Shown here: piece after piece, positions 17,684 to 27,045 of the stretch | How the letters are laid out: every line of letters begins with the position of its first letter | Position numbering within the stretch: the stretch's first letter is position 1 | NCBI GenBank assembly: GCA_020848995.1 | Contig: JADLHA010000030.1 | Span: 34,867-98,866 of the forward strand | From: Saprospiraceae bacterium | GTDB taxonomy: Bacteria > Bacteroidota > Bacteroidia > Chitinophagales > Saprospiraceae | Direction: 5' to 3' | Length of the DNA stretch: 64,000 nt | The notes under the pieces: model-generated | Databases searched by the model: none | Seen by the model: the letters and a program-made list of their open reading frames with translations, nothing else | Told to the model about the DNA's origin: nothing | Made by a program: the position numbers and the translations under genes

Positions 17684-19462
17684 ATGCAAACGCGCCCTGT
17701 GATGAACTGGGGAGAGCTGGTGCGGTCCTATCGCATCTTCCGGTTTATCAAACCCTATCGCTGGTATTTCTTTTTTGGAATGGTGTTCCTAGTTCTGGGG
17801 AGTGGACTGTTTATGGTCTTTCCTGCTGCCGCAGGGGAAATGGCCAATGCAGCCATCGGAAAAAGCAAATGGCCGTTCAGTTTAGCTTCTTATGGATTGT
17901 TGTTCCTTTCGATCCTGGTGATTCAGGGCATCCTGTCTTATTTCCGCACCTTGTTTTTCGCACGCGTCAGCGAATATGGAATGGCCGATTTGAGGCAGGA
18001 ACTGTATTCTAAAATTATATGCCAGGACATGGCCTATTTCGAAAGCCACCGCATCGGGGAACTCACCAGCCGCCTCACCGCCGATGTCGAACAGTTGCAG
18101 GCTGCCTTCTCCGTGACCTTGGCTGAGTTTATTCGCCAGATCGTCGTACTGGTTGCCGGAATCGGGATCATCGCATGGATGACACCCCGGCTTGCACTGA
18201 CCATGTTGTTGACTTTTCCCATCATCGTCGTTGCGAGCATTCTGTTTGGTCGCTACGTTCGCAAATTGTCGCGTGAGCGCCAGGATGCGCTTGCTGGCGC
18301 CAATACGATCGTGGAAGAAACCCTGCAATCTTTTCAAAATGTTAAGGCATTCACCAACGAGTTATTTGAAATTGGGCGCTACGGCGATTCCATTCGGGAC
18401 ATGGTGAGGATATCCATGCGCTATGCCCGCACGAGAGGCGTTTTTTTCATCTTCGTGATCACCATCTTGTTTGGTGGGCTGTTTTTCATATTGTGGAGAG
18501 GAGCCATCCTGGTGGAACGCGGGGAAATGGAAGTGGGCGATCTGTTTTCTTTCATCCTCTACACGGGCATCATCGGGGGAGCCATCGCCGGAATCGGGAA
18601 CCTCTATACAGCCATCGCCGGATCTGTGGGTGCGACCGAGCGCATTCAGGCCATACTGGATCGCCCCTCAGAAGTCGATCTCTCCGTATCAGCAACTGCG
18701 GAAATCGCTTCCTCTGCTGCCGGTCAGGTGGAATTCAAAAAGGTTCATTTCAATTATCCCTCCAGGCCGGATGTTGAAGTCCTTCACGACATCAACCTGC
18801 AATTGGAACGCGGACAGCGCGTTGCCCTGGTCGGTTCCAGCGGAGCCGGCAAGTCGACCATCGTGCAATTGTTGATGCGCTTTTACGAACCTTCTGCCGG
18901 ACAATTGCATGTGGATGGCAGGCCTGCCAGCAGTTATGAATTGCGCGAGTACAGAAGCCGATTGGCAATCGTTCCCCAGGAAATTCTCCTCTTTGGAGGA
19001 AGCATCCGCGACAACATTAAGTATGGCAAACCGCATGCGAGTGAAAACGAAGTCCGCGATGCCGCTCAAAAGTCGAATTCACTGGAATTCATCGAATCCT
19101 TTCCACAGGGCTTCGACACCATTGTCGGCGAACGCGGAATGAAACTCAGTGGCGGACAGCGCCAACGCATCGCCATTGCCAGGGCCATCCTGAAAGATCC
19201 CTCCATCCTCATCCTCGACGAAGCCACCTCATCGCTCGATGCTGAAAGTGAACGCCTGGTTCAGGACGCGTTGGACAAACTCATGTCCAACCGCACTTCG
19301 CTGATCATTGCCCACCGACTTTCGACCATCCGGGAAGCGGATTGCATTTACGTACTTCAAAGGGGACGCATCGTTGAACGGGGAACCCACGAGGAACTGG
19401 TATCCATCGAATACGGTGTTTACCGCCGTCTGGTTGAGCTTCAACTGGATCCGGTCGAATAG
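17684..19462 (+). CDS. ABC exporter, MsbA/ABCB-like half-transporter (TMD-NBD)
   Basis: A 592-aa fused half-transporter that would work as a homodimer in the inner membrane. Six hydrophobic segments occupy residues ~25-310. The ATPase domain has Walker A GSSGAGKST (about 384-392), Q-loop VPQEILLF, signature LSGGQRQRIAIARA, Walker B ILILDEATSSLD and the H-loop IAHRLS. Similar Bacteroidota proteins are annotated as lipid A/phospholipid or multidrug exporters; the substrate cannot be told from sequence. ATG 17684 is chosen; ATG 17702 is an alternative if the -7 element at 17673 drives it. Confidence 0.93.
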   Translation: MQTRPVMNWGELVRSYRIFRFIKPYRWYFFFGMVFLVLGSGLFMVFPAAAGEMANAAIGKSKWPFSLASYGLLFLSILVIQGILSYFRTLFFARVSEYGMADLRQELYSKIICQDMAYFESHRIGELTSRLTADVEQLQAAFSVTLAEFIRQIVVLVAGIGIIAWMTPRLALTMLLTFPIIVVASILFGRYVRKLSRERQDALAGANTIVEETLQSFQNVKAFTNELFEIGRYGDSIRDMVRISMRYARTRGVFFIFVITILFGGLFFILWRGAILVERGEMEVGDLFSFILYTGIIGGAIAGIGNLYTAIAGSVGATERIQAILDRPSEVDLSVSATAEIASSAAGQVEFKKVHFNYPSRPDVEVLHDINLQLERGQRVALVGSSGAGKSTIVQLLMRFYEPSAGQLHVDGRPASSYELREYRSRLAIVPQEILLFGGSIRDNIKYGKPHASENEVRDAAQKSNSLEFIESFPQGFDTIVGERGMKLSGGQRQRIAIARAILKDPSILILDEATSSLDAESERLVQDALDKLMSNRTSLIIAHRLSTIREADCIYVLQRGRIVERGTHEELVSIEYGVYRRLVELQLDPVE

Positions 19463-19530
19463 CAAGCGCGATTCATGCCATCGGGAAGGGGGCACCTGAT
19501 TACAATCCATTGCAAAGCCTTAGCTTAGCC

Positions 19531-19538
19531 TAAAATTG
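19531..19538 (+). promoter_or_regulatory. Near-consensus -7 element before murB
   Basis: TAAAATTG matches TAnnTTTG at 7 of 8 positions and ends 5 nt before the TTG start of murB. No good -33 element is visible. The placement fits the leaderless pattern seen at other genes in this window, but read-through from the ABC transporter is equally possible. Confidence 0.35.
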
Positions 19539-19543
19539 TAAAC

Positions 19544-20557
19544 TTGGAACAGAGCCGCAAGGGTGCACCTTTATTAGCCTACAACAGTTTTGGCATCGAG
19601 GCCTACGCGGAAGACCTGATGCACATTCGCCAGGCGGAGCAACTTGCCGCCTATCATCCGGGAATGCCGTTTAGAATTCTGGGTGGCGGAACCAACATCC
19701 TCATTGCTTCTAATTTGCAGGGTGCCGTGCTGCGCATGGAAATCGACGGAATCGAGGTATTGGAAGACAATGCACAAGGCGTTTGGGTGCGCGCTGGTGC
19801 TGGTCAGGTGTGGCACGGTTTGGTTGAATGGGCACTCGAGCGCGATTTGGGCGGAATTGAAAACCTTAGCCTGATACCCGGTACGGTTGGTGCAGCTCCC
19901 GTTCAGAACATCGGAGCCTATGGAGTTGAACTGAGCGAGGTGTTTGCCTGGGCAGAAGTATGGGACCTCGAAATGCGAAGCATCCGGAAGGTGAAGGGTG
20001 AAGAAGCAGGATTTGGATATCGCGACAGCCATTTCAAAGGAGCTTGGAAAGGCCGATACATCATTACACATGTAGTGCTGCACCTTCGGCGCAATGCGCG
20101 GCCCAATACGTCTTACACCGTGGTTCGCGAGGCCCTCGAAAAAAAGGGCATCGGAGATCCGTCCATCCGCGATGTGAGTGAAGCCATCGTAGAGATCCGC
20201 AAAACCAAGCTTCCCGATCCATCAGCGTTGGGAAATGCCGGAAGCTTTTTTAAAAATTGCTCTGTCGACGCCCGGCGATACAGCGAATTGAAGCTGCGTT
20301 TTCCCGGAATGCCCGCTTTCCAGCAGCCAGACGGTAGTTTTAAAATACCCAGCGGGTGGCTTATCGAGTCCTGCGGGTGGAAGGGAAAGCAGCAGGGACG
20401 GGTCGCCTGTTATGCAAAACAAGCCCTCGTCCTGGTAAACTGCGGCGGCGCAACCGGTCTTGAAATCCTCGAATTTGCTGGTGAAGTTGCCCGGACGGTT
20501 GAGGATACTTACGGGTTGCTGTTGGAACCTGAAGTAAATATTTGGGAAGACAACTAA
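19544..20557 (+). CDS. murB: UDP-N-acetylenolpyruvoylglucosamine reductase MurB
   Basis: MurB (337 aa, type I) reduces UDP-GlcNAc-enolpyruvate to UDP-MurNAc with NADPH and bound FAD. The FAD-binding signature is LGGGTNILI near residue 46, followed by IPGTVGAAPVQNIGAYG near 113-129 and the catalytic Ser loop GNAGSFFKN near residue 228. It begins with TTG at 19544; a stop lies 21 nt upstream in frame and the conserved NSFGI motif starts at residue 14, so no ATG start is possible. It supplies the Mur enzyme missing from the dcw cluster upstream. Confidence 0.94.
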   Translation: MEQSRKGAPLLAYNSFGIEAYAEDLMHIRQAEQLAAYHPGMPFRILGGGTNILIASNLQGAVLRMEIDGIEVLEDNAQGVWVRAGAGQVWHGLVEWALERDLGGIENLSLIPGTVGAAPVQNIGAYGVELSEVFAWAEVWDLEMRSIRKVKGEEAGFGYRDSHFKGAWKGRYIITHVVLHLRRNARPNTSYTVVREALEKKGIGDPSIRDVSEAIVEIRKTKLPDPSALGNAGSFFKNCSVDARRYSELKLRFPGMPAFQQPDGSFKIPSGWLIESCGWKGKQQGRVACYAKQALVLVNCGGATGLEILEFAGEVARTVEDTYGLLLEPEVNIWEDN

Positions 20558-20565
20558 ACACAAAA

Positions 20566-20597
20566 TTGGCAAATGCGCCAGTAAACCGTTATTTTTA
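20566..20597 (+). promoter_or_regulatory. Possible promoter of the LRR / sugar-dehydrogenase operon
   Basis: TTG (20566-20568) is followed after 21 bp by TATTTTTA (20590-20597), a 7-of-8 match to TAnnTTTG. The spacing is within the known Bacteroidota range. The leader to ATG 20656 would be about 50 nt. It is weaker than the promoters found before the flippase and the histidine kinase. Confidence 0.35.
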
Positions 20598-20655
20598 CTA
20601 AAAGATTGCGTCAAGGTCGGGGCCTTGTGCTCCCCATGGCCATTTACCCAAATGC

Positions 20656-23600
20656 ATGAGCATGAGGATACAATTATTGTGGATTGGTCTGCTGGTTTCT
20701 TTTTGTACACCTGTTTCAGCCATCAGTGCCCCCTGCGCGGCATGCTCCCGTCAAGCCGACTCGCTCGCGTTGGTAAGCCTTTACCAGGCAACAGACGGCC
20801 CTAACTGGACCGTTTCCTGGAACCTCGACAATCCCATGACGACCTGGGCTGGCGTTCTTCTCGATCCTGGGGGATGTGTGCGCAGCCTCGTATTAATCAA
20901 CAATGGACTGAATGGCATCCTGCCGGCGGCACTGGGCACTTTGTCGGATCTGCGTTTGCTGTACCTGTTTGGCAATTTTCTAAACGGACCCATCCCTCCG
21001 GAATTGGGCCAGCTCGGAAAAGTGGAGGATCTGGTGTTGGAGAACAACCAGCTCTCCGGCAACATTCCCCCGGAGTTGGGAATGTGCGCTTCGCTCAAAA
21101 CGCTCAGCCTGGGCAACAATTTCCTGGACGGCGAATTGCCCGCGGCAATGGGGAACCTTTCCCAACTGGTCACCCTGGTGCTGTCGAACAATGTACTTAC
21201 CGGACCCATTCCCGCCTCTTTTGGCAACCTGGCTAAACTCGGTGTGCTCGACTTGAGGCGGAACCAGCTCAGTGGCTCGCTTCCGGCCTCCCTGGGACAG
21301 TTGACCTCTCTCCGGGAGTTTTACGTCCAGAACAACCGTCTCAGCGGCACCATACCGGCATCCATGGGTAATCTGAACCAGATGAACCACTTCTGGGTTT
21401 TCGACAACGATTTTACCGGAGACGTTCCGGACTTAACAGCAGCTCCATTGGCCAGTTTCAGGATTGAAGACAACCGTTTCTCAGGAATTCCGGATTTCAG
21501 CTCGGTACAGACCTGGGGCAATTCATTCCCTTTTGGACTGATCATCACGGGAAACGCATTTACTTTCGAAGACTTGCTTCCCCTCAAAAAGATACACCCG
21601 CGCTTTTATTACGATTTTGACCCCCAGGACCCAGTGACCCTTGATTCCCTGCAACTGCTCACTGCCGGAAGCCAGTACATCGTACAAACATTTGTCGACC
21701 CCGGCATCACGGAAAACAATTACAAATGGTTTAAGGATACGAGTTTGGTCTTCATCAGCAACCGGAATACCTACGAAATACCGCAGGCTTCCGAGGCAGA
21801 CGAGGGCTATTACAGTGGCAGGATCACCCACCCGGAAATCAGCAATTTTGAAATCCGGATCGCCCCTTTTCGCCTGGTTGTCTATGACCCCTTGCGTTGC
21901 GACAAACCACTTGCTGGCGAACGCTGCGATTCCGCCATTGCTTTTTGCAGTACTTCCGAACTCCATAAATATTGCGGTTCGCTGGGAAACTCGGATACCG
22001 CAATTCATTATTTCCTATGCGACAGCACCATCCCCGTAAACAATCCGCGCTGGATGTCGTTTGTTGCCCCTTCCGACAGCCTGCTCATCGAGGTGATCCC
22101 GTATGGTTGCACGGGAATTGACGTTGGAGGGACCATTTTCCGGGGAATGCAGGCGGCAGTCTGGTCATCCTGCGGACAGACACCCGACAGCATTTTGCTT
22201 TGCCACAGCGATTGCTCAGAGAGCCCCATCGGATTGACCTCCAACGCCTTTCAAATCGGCCAAACCTATCGCCTGGTCGTCAATGGCTGCATGGGCGATA
22301 ACTGCAATTACCTCGTCGTCATACGCCACGGACGCAAACCGTTCGAACTCGCTGAACCGGGTCCGATCTCAGGAGAAAATTCAATTTGCGCCGACGGCAC
22401 GGTTCATCCCTACCATACCAACAAGATCTCCGGTGCGACGACCTACCAGTGGTTTATAGATGACTCCTTAGTTGCCAGCACTCCCGACACCCTGGTTGAA
22501 CTCATCGACCTCGAACCTGGAGAATACCTGCTTAAAGTGCGGGCGGTCAATTTTTGCGATACCACCAACTTCAGCATCCTTCCACTCAAGGTCAACACGT
22601 TTCTGCGCGTGGCAGAGCTAACGGTAACGACCCTGGCCATGGACAGCGCCTTCGTCGTGAGTTTTACCATTCTGGGTGGTGTGAAACCCTACCTGCTTAC
22701 CCTTGGCAGGGGAACCATTGATACCGCCACAGGTCGGTTTACATCGGACATTCTGTTGTGCAAATCGGCTTACGAATTTGAAATCCGGGACACCAGCGGA
22801 TGTCAGGCTACTGTTTCCGGGTTCGAGCGTTGCGGATGCAATGGGCTTGCAGGAAGCATGCCTCAGGATAGCCTGACGATTTGCGAGGGGCAGACGTTTA
22901 CCGTTCAGTATACGGGTTCTGAAACCAGAGACTCCGGTGATTTGGCAATTTACATCCTGTATACGGACCCGCTAAACCCAGCCGGAAGCATCATCCGGAG
23001 TAACGGTTCGGGAATTTTTCCTTTTGACCCGGCGCGATTCCGTTTCAACGTTTGGTATTATGTATCACGGGTCGTCGGACGGCGCAATGCAAAGGGAGAG
23101 CTCAACTTTCTGCACCCATGTCTGAGCATCTCGAATTTTCAACCCGTCATTTTCAGGCAAAAGCCTCTGGTCTCCGCGGGCCCCGACCGCGCGGCTTGCG
23201 GAACCGCCACTTCGCTGGAAGCCTTCGGCAATTTTACCACGGGGGAGTGGAAACTCGTCTCTGGCCCCGGCCAGGCCGTCTTTGCTGATGCCCGCGCTGC
23301 CCTGACCACCGTTGAGGTGGACTCGCTGGGCGATTACAGCTTTGCGTTTGAGGTGACCAATGGTTATTGTACAGGCAAAGACGAACTGCGCATACGATTC
23401 CAGGAAGGCCTTCAACCGGTTATCGGAGGGTTTGCAAACGTTTGTGAGGGACAGCATACCAAACTCGACGGAGGAAACTTCGACCGGTACCTATGGTCAA
23501 CGGGTGATACAACGCGCGTGCTGCATGTGGATGCTCCCGGGACCTACTGCCTCACCGTATCGGATGCATCCGGATGCAGTGGCTCGTCCTGCCTGACCGT

Positions 23601-24495
23601 CGTACTTGCAATTGCACCATCGGCAAGCCTCGTAGCTCCGGACAGCCTGTGCACCGGAGATCGCGCCATCATCCTCGTCAGTGAACCCTATACGGCTTAT
23701 CGCTGGAACGACGGAACGTCAACGCCCTTCTTGCCCATCGATACCGGAGGCCGCTACTGTGTAACCGTTACTGCAACCAACGGCTGTACGGATGAGGCCT
23801 GCTTCGATGTCATTTCCAAGAACCGGTCTTTCCGTTTCTTCAGCGATACGGCTTGTTTCGGCTCTACCTATACCTACCTCGGCCGCAGTTTTACTGCGGA
23901 GGGCACCCATGACATCGCCCTGGACGGCGCAGCTCCCAATGGATGTGACAGCATTGTTCGCCTTCAGTTGCATTGGTGGCCCAAACTGATCGTCACCGAT
24001 ACGCTGATATTTCCCGATGACGGTACGCGAACCGGTGTCGTCAGCGTGGTGATGGCAGGTGGGGTTCCGCCTTATCAGTATCTGTGGAGCAATGGCAGCA
24101 GGACCCCCGGGATCGCCAACCTTGTTTCCGGAAACTACCAGTTGTTTGTAACCGATGCGAAAGACTGCGTTGCCATATTTAACTTCTTTGTACCTAAAAC
24201 CGTAGGCACTTCAGGATCGACGGGTGCCGGCTTCCTGCCACGGTTTGCAATCTTTCCCAACCCATCTGCGTCCGGAGGAAATCTGTATATTGAAAATACA
24301 GGTTCACCCTGCACAGTGCAAGTCAGCTTATTTGATATCTGGGGAAGAAAACATTCCTTACGAACGTTCGCTAGCTTATCGACAAATGAACCGCAACGCA
24401 TTCCTTTGCCGGAATCTCCTGGCTTATACCATCTGCTCATCACCGACGAGTTTGGAAATATTCAATCTGCAAAAATCATAACGCATGATCATTAA
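20656..24495 (+). CDS. Giant secreted LRR and SprB-repeat protein with T9SS sorting domain
   Basis: Exported 1,279-aa protein. A signal peptide (MRIQLLWIGLLVSFCTPVSA) is followed by a cap with W-x-GV and about eight plant-type leucine-rich repeats (residues ~75-275) of the form LxxLxLxxNxLxGxIPxxLG. The long middle part has Ig-like and cysteine-containing beta domains. At least one SprB-like repeat (GGVPPYQYLWSNG, about residue 1136) comes before a C-terminal type A T9SS sorting domain (FAIFPNPS ... GLYHLLI, last ~85 residues). Likely surface-anchored or released by the type IX system. Its stop overlaps the next gene by 11 nt, so the two are probably co-expressed. Confidence 0.85.
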   Translation: MSMRIQLLWIGLLVSFCTPVSAISAPCAACSRQADSLALVSLYQATDGPNWTVSWNLDNPMTTWAGVLLDPGGCVRSLVLINNGLNGILPAALGTLSDLRLLYLFGNFLNGPIPPELGQLGKVEDLVLENNQLSGNIPPELGMCASLKTLSLGNNFLDGELPAAMGNLSQLVTLVLSNNVLTGPIPASFGNLAKLGVLDLRRNQLSGSLPASLGQLTSLREFYVQNNRLSGTIPASMGNLNQMNHFWVFDNDFTGDVPDLTAAPLASFRIEDNRFSGIPDFSSVQTWGNSFPFGLIITGNAFTFEDLLPLKKIHPRFYYDFDPQDPVTLDSLQLLTAGSQYIVQTFVDPGITENNYKWFKDTSLVFISNRNTYEIPQASEADEGYYSGRITHPEISNFEIRIAPFRLVVYDPLRCDKPLAGERCDSAIAFCSTSELHKYCGSLGNSDTAIHYFLCDSTIPVNNPRWMSFVAPSDSLLIEVIPYGCTGIDVGGTIFRGMQAAVWSSCGQTPDSILLCHSDCSESPIGLTSNAFQIGQTYRLVVNGCMGDNCNYLVVIRHGRKPFELAEPGPISGENSICADGTVHPYHTNKISGATTYQWFIDDSLVASTPDTLVELIDLEPGEYLLKVRAVNFCDTTNFSILPLKVNTFLRVAELTVTTLAMDSAFVVSFTILGGVKPYLLTLGRGTIDTATGRFTSDILLCKSAYEFEIRDTSGCQATVSGFERCGCNGLAGSMPQDSLTICEGQTFTVQYTGSETRDSGDLAIYILYTDPLNPAGSIIRSNGSGIFPFDPARFRFNVWYYVSRVVGRRNAKGELNFLHPCLSISNFQPVIFRQKPLVSAGPDRAACGTATSLEAFGNFTTGEWKLVSGPGQAVFADARAALTTVEVDSLGDYSFAFEVTNGYCTGKDELRIRFQEGLQPVIGGFANVCEGQHTKLDGGNFDRYLWSTGDTTRVLHVDAPGTYCLTVSDASGCSGSSCLTVVLAIAPSASLVAPDSLCTGDRAIILVSEPYTAYRWNDGTSTPFLPIDTGGRYCVTVTATNGCTDEACFDVISKNRSFRFFSDTACFGSTYTYLGRSFTAEGTHDIALDGAAPNGCDSIVRLQLHWWPKLIVTDTLIFPDDGTRTGVVSVVMAGGVPPYQYLWSNGSRTPGIANLVSGNYQLFVTDAKDCVAIFNFFVPKTVGTSGSTGAGFLPRFAIFPNPSASGGNLYIENTGSPCTVQVSLFDIWGRKHSLRTFASLSTNEPQRIPLPESPGLYHLLITDEFGNIQSAKIITHDH

Positions 24496-26587
24496 ACACC
24501 AACTAAAAAGAATCATTGTCCTAACCTGCGGATTTATGCTGACCTCCATTCTATGCATAAATGCACAGAATGGTATTCGGATAGAGCGCTGGATCAACGG
24601 CGTGACCATTCCCGTCGACATTGCCCATAGCGGCGACGACCGACTTTTTGTAGTCGAAAAGCCAGGCAAGGTCAGAATCATCCGCAACAACAACCTGCTC
24701 CCAAATGCTTTTTTAGACATCACGTCCAAAGTCCGCTCCAGTGGCAACGAGCAGGGCTTGCTGGGACTGGCATTCCACCCGCAATTTCGAAGCAACGGAT
24801 TGATCTACGTCAACTACACATCCGATTCCCTCGGATCCAACCACACATTGGTTGAGGAATACCACATCTCAAACGATACCGACTACATCGATCATCAGTC
24901 AAACCGGTTACTGCTGGACATCAAGCAGCCTTTTGGCAACCACAACGGAGGGTGTTTGAAGTTCGGTCCGGATGGATTTCTGTACATCGGCATGGGGGAT
25001 GGTGGCAGCGCGAACGACCCCAACAACAATGGCCAGAATAAGCTGGCCCTGCTGGGCAAAATGCTTCGCATTGACGTGAACGCTCCGACAACTTACAACA
25101 TCCCTCCCTTAAATCCCTTTGTAAACAAACCAGAATACGCTCCGGAAATCTGGGCTTTAGGCATGCGAAACCCCTGGCGCTTCAGTTTCGACCGCCTCAC
25201 CGGCGACCTGTGGATTGGCGACGTTGGCCAGGGAACCTGGGAGGAAATCGATTTCGAAGCAGCCGGAGACCCCGGAGGTAGAAATTATGGCTGGCGCTGT
25301 TACGAGGGGAATGCCAACTTTAACCTCGCGGGCTGTGAACCCAAGGAGAACTTTACTTTTCCAATACATGAATACCTCAGCGACGAAAGGGTGAACGGGT
25401 GTTCGGTAACCGGAGGGTATGTTTGCCGGGGAGAAGACTATCCATCCCTTTACGGCAAATACCTTTACGCCGACTATTGCAGCGGGAAGATGTGGACCAT
25501 CGAACAACTTCCAGGCGGAGGCATCTCCAATGGTCTGGTATACGATCACACAAACAATGCGTTGACCGCTTTTGGCGAAGACGCTCAGGGCGGACTGTAT
25601 TTTGCCGATGCATCTGCAAGCGCCATCTTCAGGATCCTCGACACCTGCAGCCTGACGGTATCCGTACAGACCCAGGATGAATCTTGTCCGGGTTACCGCG
25701 ATGGATCCGCCAAAACGCAATGGAATGAGCAAATGGGGGTCCGGTTCATATGGTCAACGGGCGACACCACCGCGCAGTTGCAGGGCCTGGAACCCGGAAC
25801 CTATTCGGTAACCATTACCCGCGGACTTTGTCCAGCAACAGCGCAATTTGAAATATCAGGGGCAACTCCGGACTCTGCATGTACCGAAAGTGTGCCTTTC
25901 ATTTCCCTGTGCGAAGGCGACTCAACCACCTTAGTCGCTTGTGATGCCGGAGCGAACCGAACGTATGCGTGGTACCGCAACGACAGCCTGCTCGTGCAAA
26001 CGGGTCGCCAACTGACGACCTCAGTTGCCGGCAGTTACCGGATTCGCTGGGTTGACAGCATCGGTTGCCTTTCTGAGCCATCCGGTGCGGTGGAATTGAA
26101 GCAATTGCCTCTTCCCCCTAAACCGGGAATAGGTGCTATCCGGGATTCCGTCTTTTCAGACCCCGGTTACGCTTTGTACCGCTGGATCCGGTTCGGAATG
26201 ATCCACGAAGAGACCAATCTGCCTTACTTCAAGGTAGGTGGAGCGGATGGCTTTTATTCCGTACAGGTCGTCGATTCCAATGGCTGCGTAAGCCCTTTGT
26301 CCGACTCCATTGACGTAGTGGTACCGGCGTCAGACAATCCTTCAAAACCGGGTGCTGCCCGGATCATTCCCAATCCCGTAAAAGATCAACTCTGCATACA
26401 GACTGATCTGATCCTGTTAAATTGGGAAATACTGGACCTCAATGGCAGAAGCCAGCTTCGCGGAAAATTTCCCTCCGGGGCCAATTGCCTGGGTGCAGAA
26501 GTGCTGGGCACTCTTGCGCCCGGATCCTACTGGTTGCGATTGAACAATGCCAAAGAAAGCATCCATTTGGCATTTACCCGGACCTAA
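24485..26587 (+). CDS. Secreted PQQ-type sugar dehydrogenase-like (GSDH family) T9SS protein
   Basis: Exported 700-aa protein. After the signal peptide (to about residue 28, CINAQ) comes a six-bladed soluble glucose/sorbosone dehydrogenase-like propeller (residues ~30-385) with GLLGLAFHPQF, FGPDGFLYIGMGDGG and ALGMRNPWRFSFD. These belong to the family that includes PQQ aldose dehydrogenases and HHIP-like proteins. A SprB-like repeat (IWSTGDTTAQLQGL) and an Ig-like segment follow. The C-terminus (IIPNPVKDQL ... GSYWLRL) is a T9SS sorting domain. Actual enzyme activity is not certain; many relatives may only bind glycans. Start at ATG 24485 inside the LRR gene. Confidence 0.85.
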   Translation: MIIKHQLKRIIVLTCGFMLTSILCINAQNGIRIERWINGVTIPVDIAHSGDDRLFVVEKPGKVRIIRNNNLLPNAFLDITSKVRSSGNEQGLLGLAFHPQFRSNGLIYVNYTSDSLGSNHTLVEEYHISNDTDYIDHQSNRLLLDIKQPFGNHNGGCLKFGPDGFLYIGMGDGGSANDPNNNGQNKLALLGKMLRIDVNAPTTYNIPPLNPFVNKPEYAPEIWALGMRNPWRFSFDRLTGDLWIGDVGQGTWEEIDFEAAGDPGGRNYGWRCYEGNANFNLAGCEPKENFTFPIHEYLSDERVNGCSVTGGYVCRGEDYPSLYGKYLYADYCSGKMWTIEQLPGGGISNGLVYDHTNNALTAFGEDAQGGLYFADASASAIFRILDTCSLTVSVQTQDESCPGYRDGSAKTQWNEQMGVRFIWSTGDTTAQLQGLEPGTYSVTITRGLCPATAQFEISGATPDSACTESVPFISLCEGDSTTLVACDAGANRTYAWYRNDSLLVQTGRQLTTSVAGSYRIRWVDSIGCLSEPSGAVELKQLPLPPKPGIGAIRDSVFSDPGYALYRWIRFGMIHEETNLPYFKVGGADGFYSVQVVDSNGCVSPLSDSIDVVVPASDNPSKPGAARIIPNPVKDQLCIQTDLILLNWEILDLNGRSQLRGKFPSGANCLGAEVLGTLAPGSYWLRLNNAKESIHLAFTRT

Positions 26588-26653
26588 ATTGGTAAGCGGA
26601 AGAGCAGGAATTCCTCGAAAACAACAGAATGCCCTGATGCAGGTCGCACAGCC

Positions 26654-26731
26654 TGGTGGGTGCTGGCAGGCTCGAACTGCCGACCTCCGCCCTGTCAAGG
26701 CGGCGCTCTGAACCAACTGAGCTAAGCACCC
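26654..26731 (-). tRNA. tRNA-Val(GAC)
   Basis: On the minus strand the 7-bp acceptor stem GGGTGCT/AGCACCC, D-arm, anticodon stem CCGCC/GGCGG and T-arm GGCAG-TTCGAGC-CTGCC fold as a standard cloverleaf. The anticodon loop TTGACAG gives anticodon GAC, reading GUC/GUU (valine). Discriminator A and an encoded CCA tail (26654-26656) are present. A perfect -7 element lies 39 nt upstream. Valyl-tRNA synthetase is encoded 8 kb away in this window. Confidence 0.95.
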
Positions 26732-26770
26732 AAAACATTGCCCTTGCCGCAGGCTTTTGCGACGGGGCCC

Positions 26771-26778
26771 CAAAGGTA
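26771..26778 (-). promoter_or_regulatory. -7 element of the tRNA-Val gene
   Basis: Read on the minus strand this is TACCTTTG, an exact TAnnTTTG match, about 40 nt before the tRNA 5' end. No convincing -33 TTG is present upstream. Confidence 0.5.
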
Positions 26779-27045
26779 ATCAATGGCACAGACTTGAAGC
26801 GCCGGGCCGTATCTAAAATGTCGTAAGTTTGCAGCAACGCAAGGCGCAGCGAAGGTAGCATTATTTTGCGATAACTTACTGAGCTGCAACGAAGTATTGT
26901 GATGATCCATTCGATTGGCACGTGAGCTTTTACGGGCTGAGAGGCACAATAGAGCGTTTTTAGAAGTACCCTTGAGTAAAAAGCCCGCTGCAGCCTGATC
27001 CTGGGACCCCTGACAGCAAAGATTTCAGTACACGATCCATTGTAA
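26779..27045. other. Gap between tRNA-Val and the exonuclease gene
   Basis: No gene can be supported here. An exact -7 element TAAGTTTG occurs on the + strand at 26824-26831 and could start a transcript with a ~205-nt leader into the exonuclease gene, or an unannotated small RNA. The longest open frame on the minus strand runs through the tRNA and is spurious. Confidence 0.5.

Noticed and set aside
20900..21500. Regular short-period similarity in the LRR gene, considered as a CRISPR-like or satellite array
   Set aside because: Period is ~72 bp because it encodes 24-residue leucine-rich repeats; the nucleotides are diverged, with no constant repeat and spacer structure.
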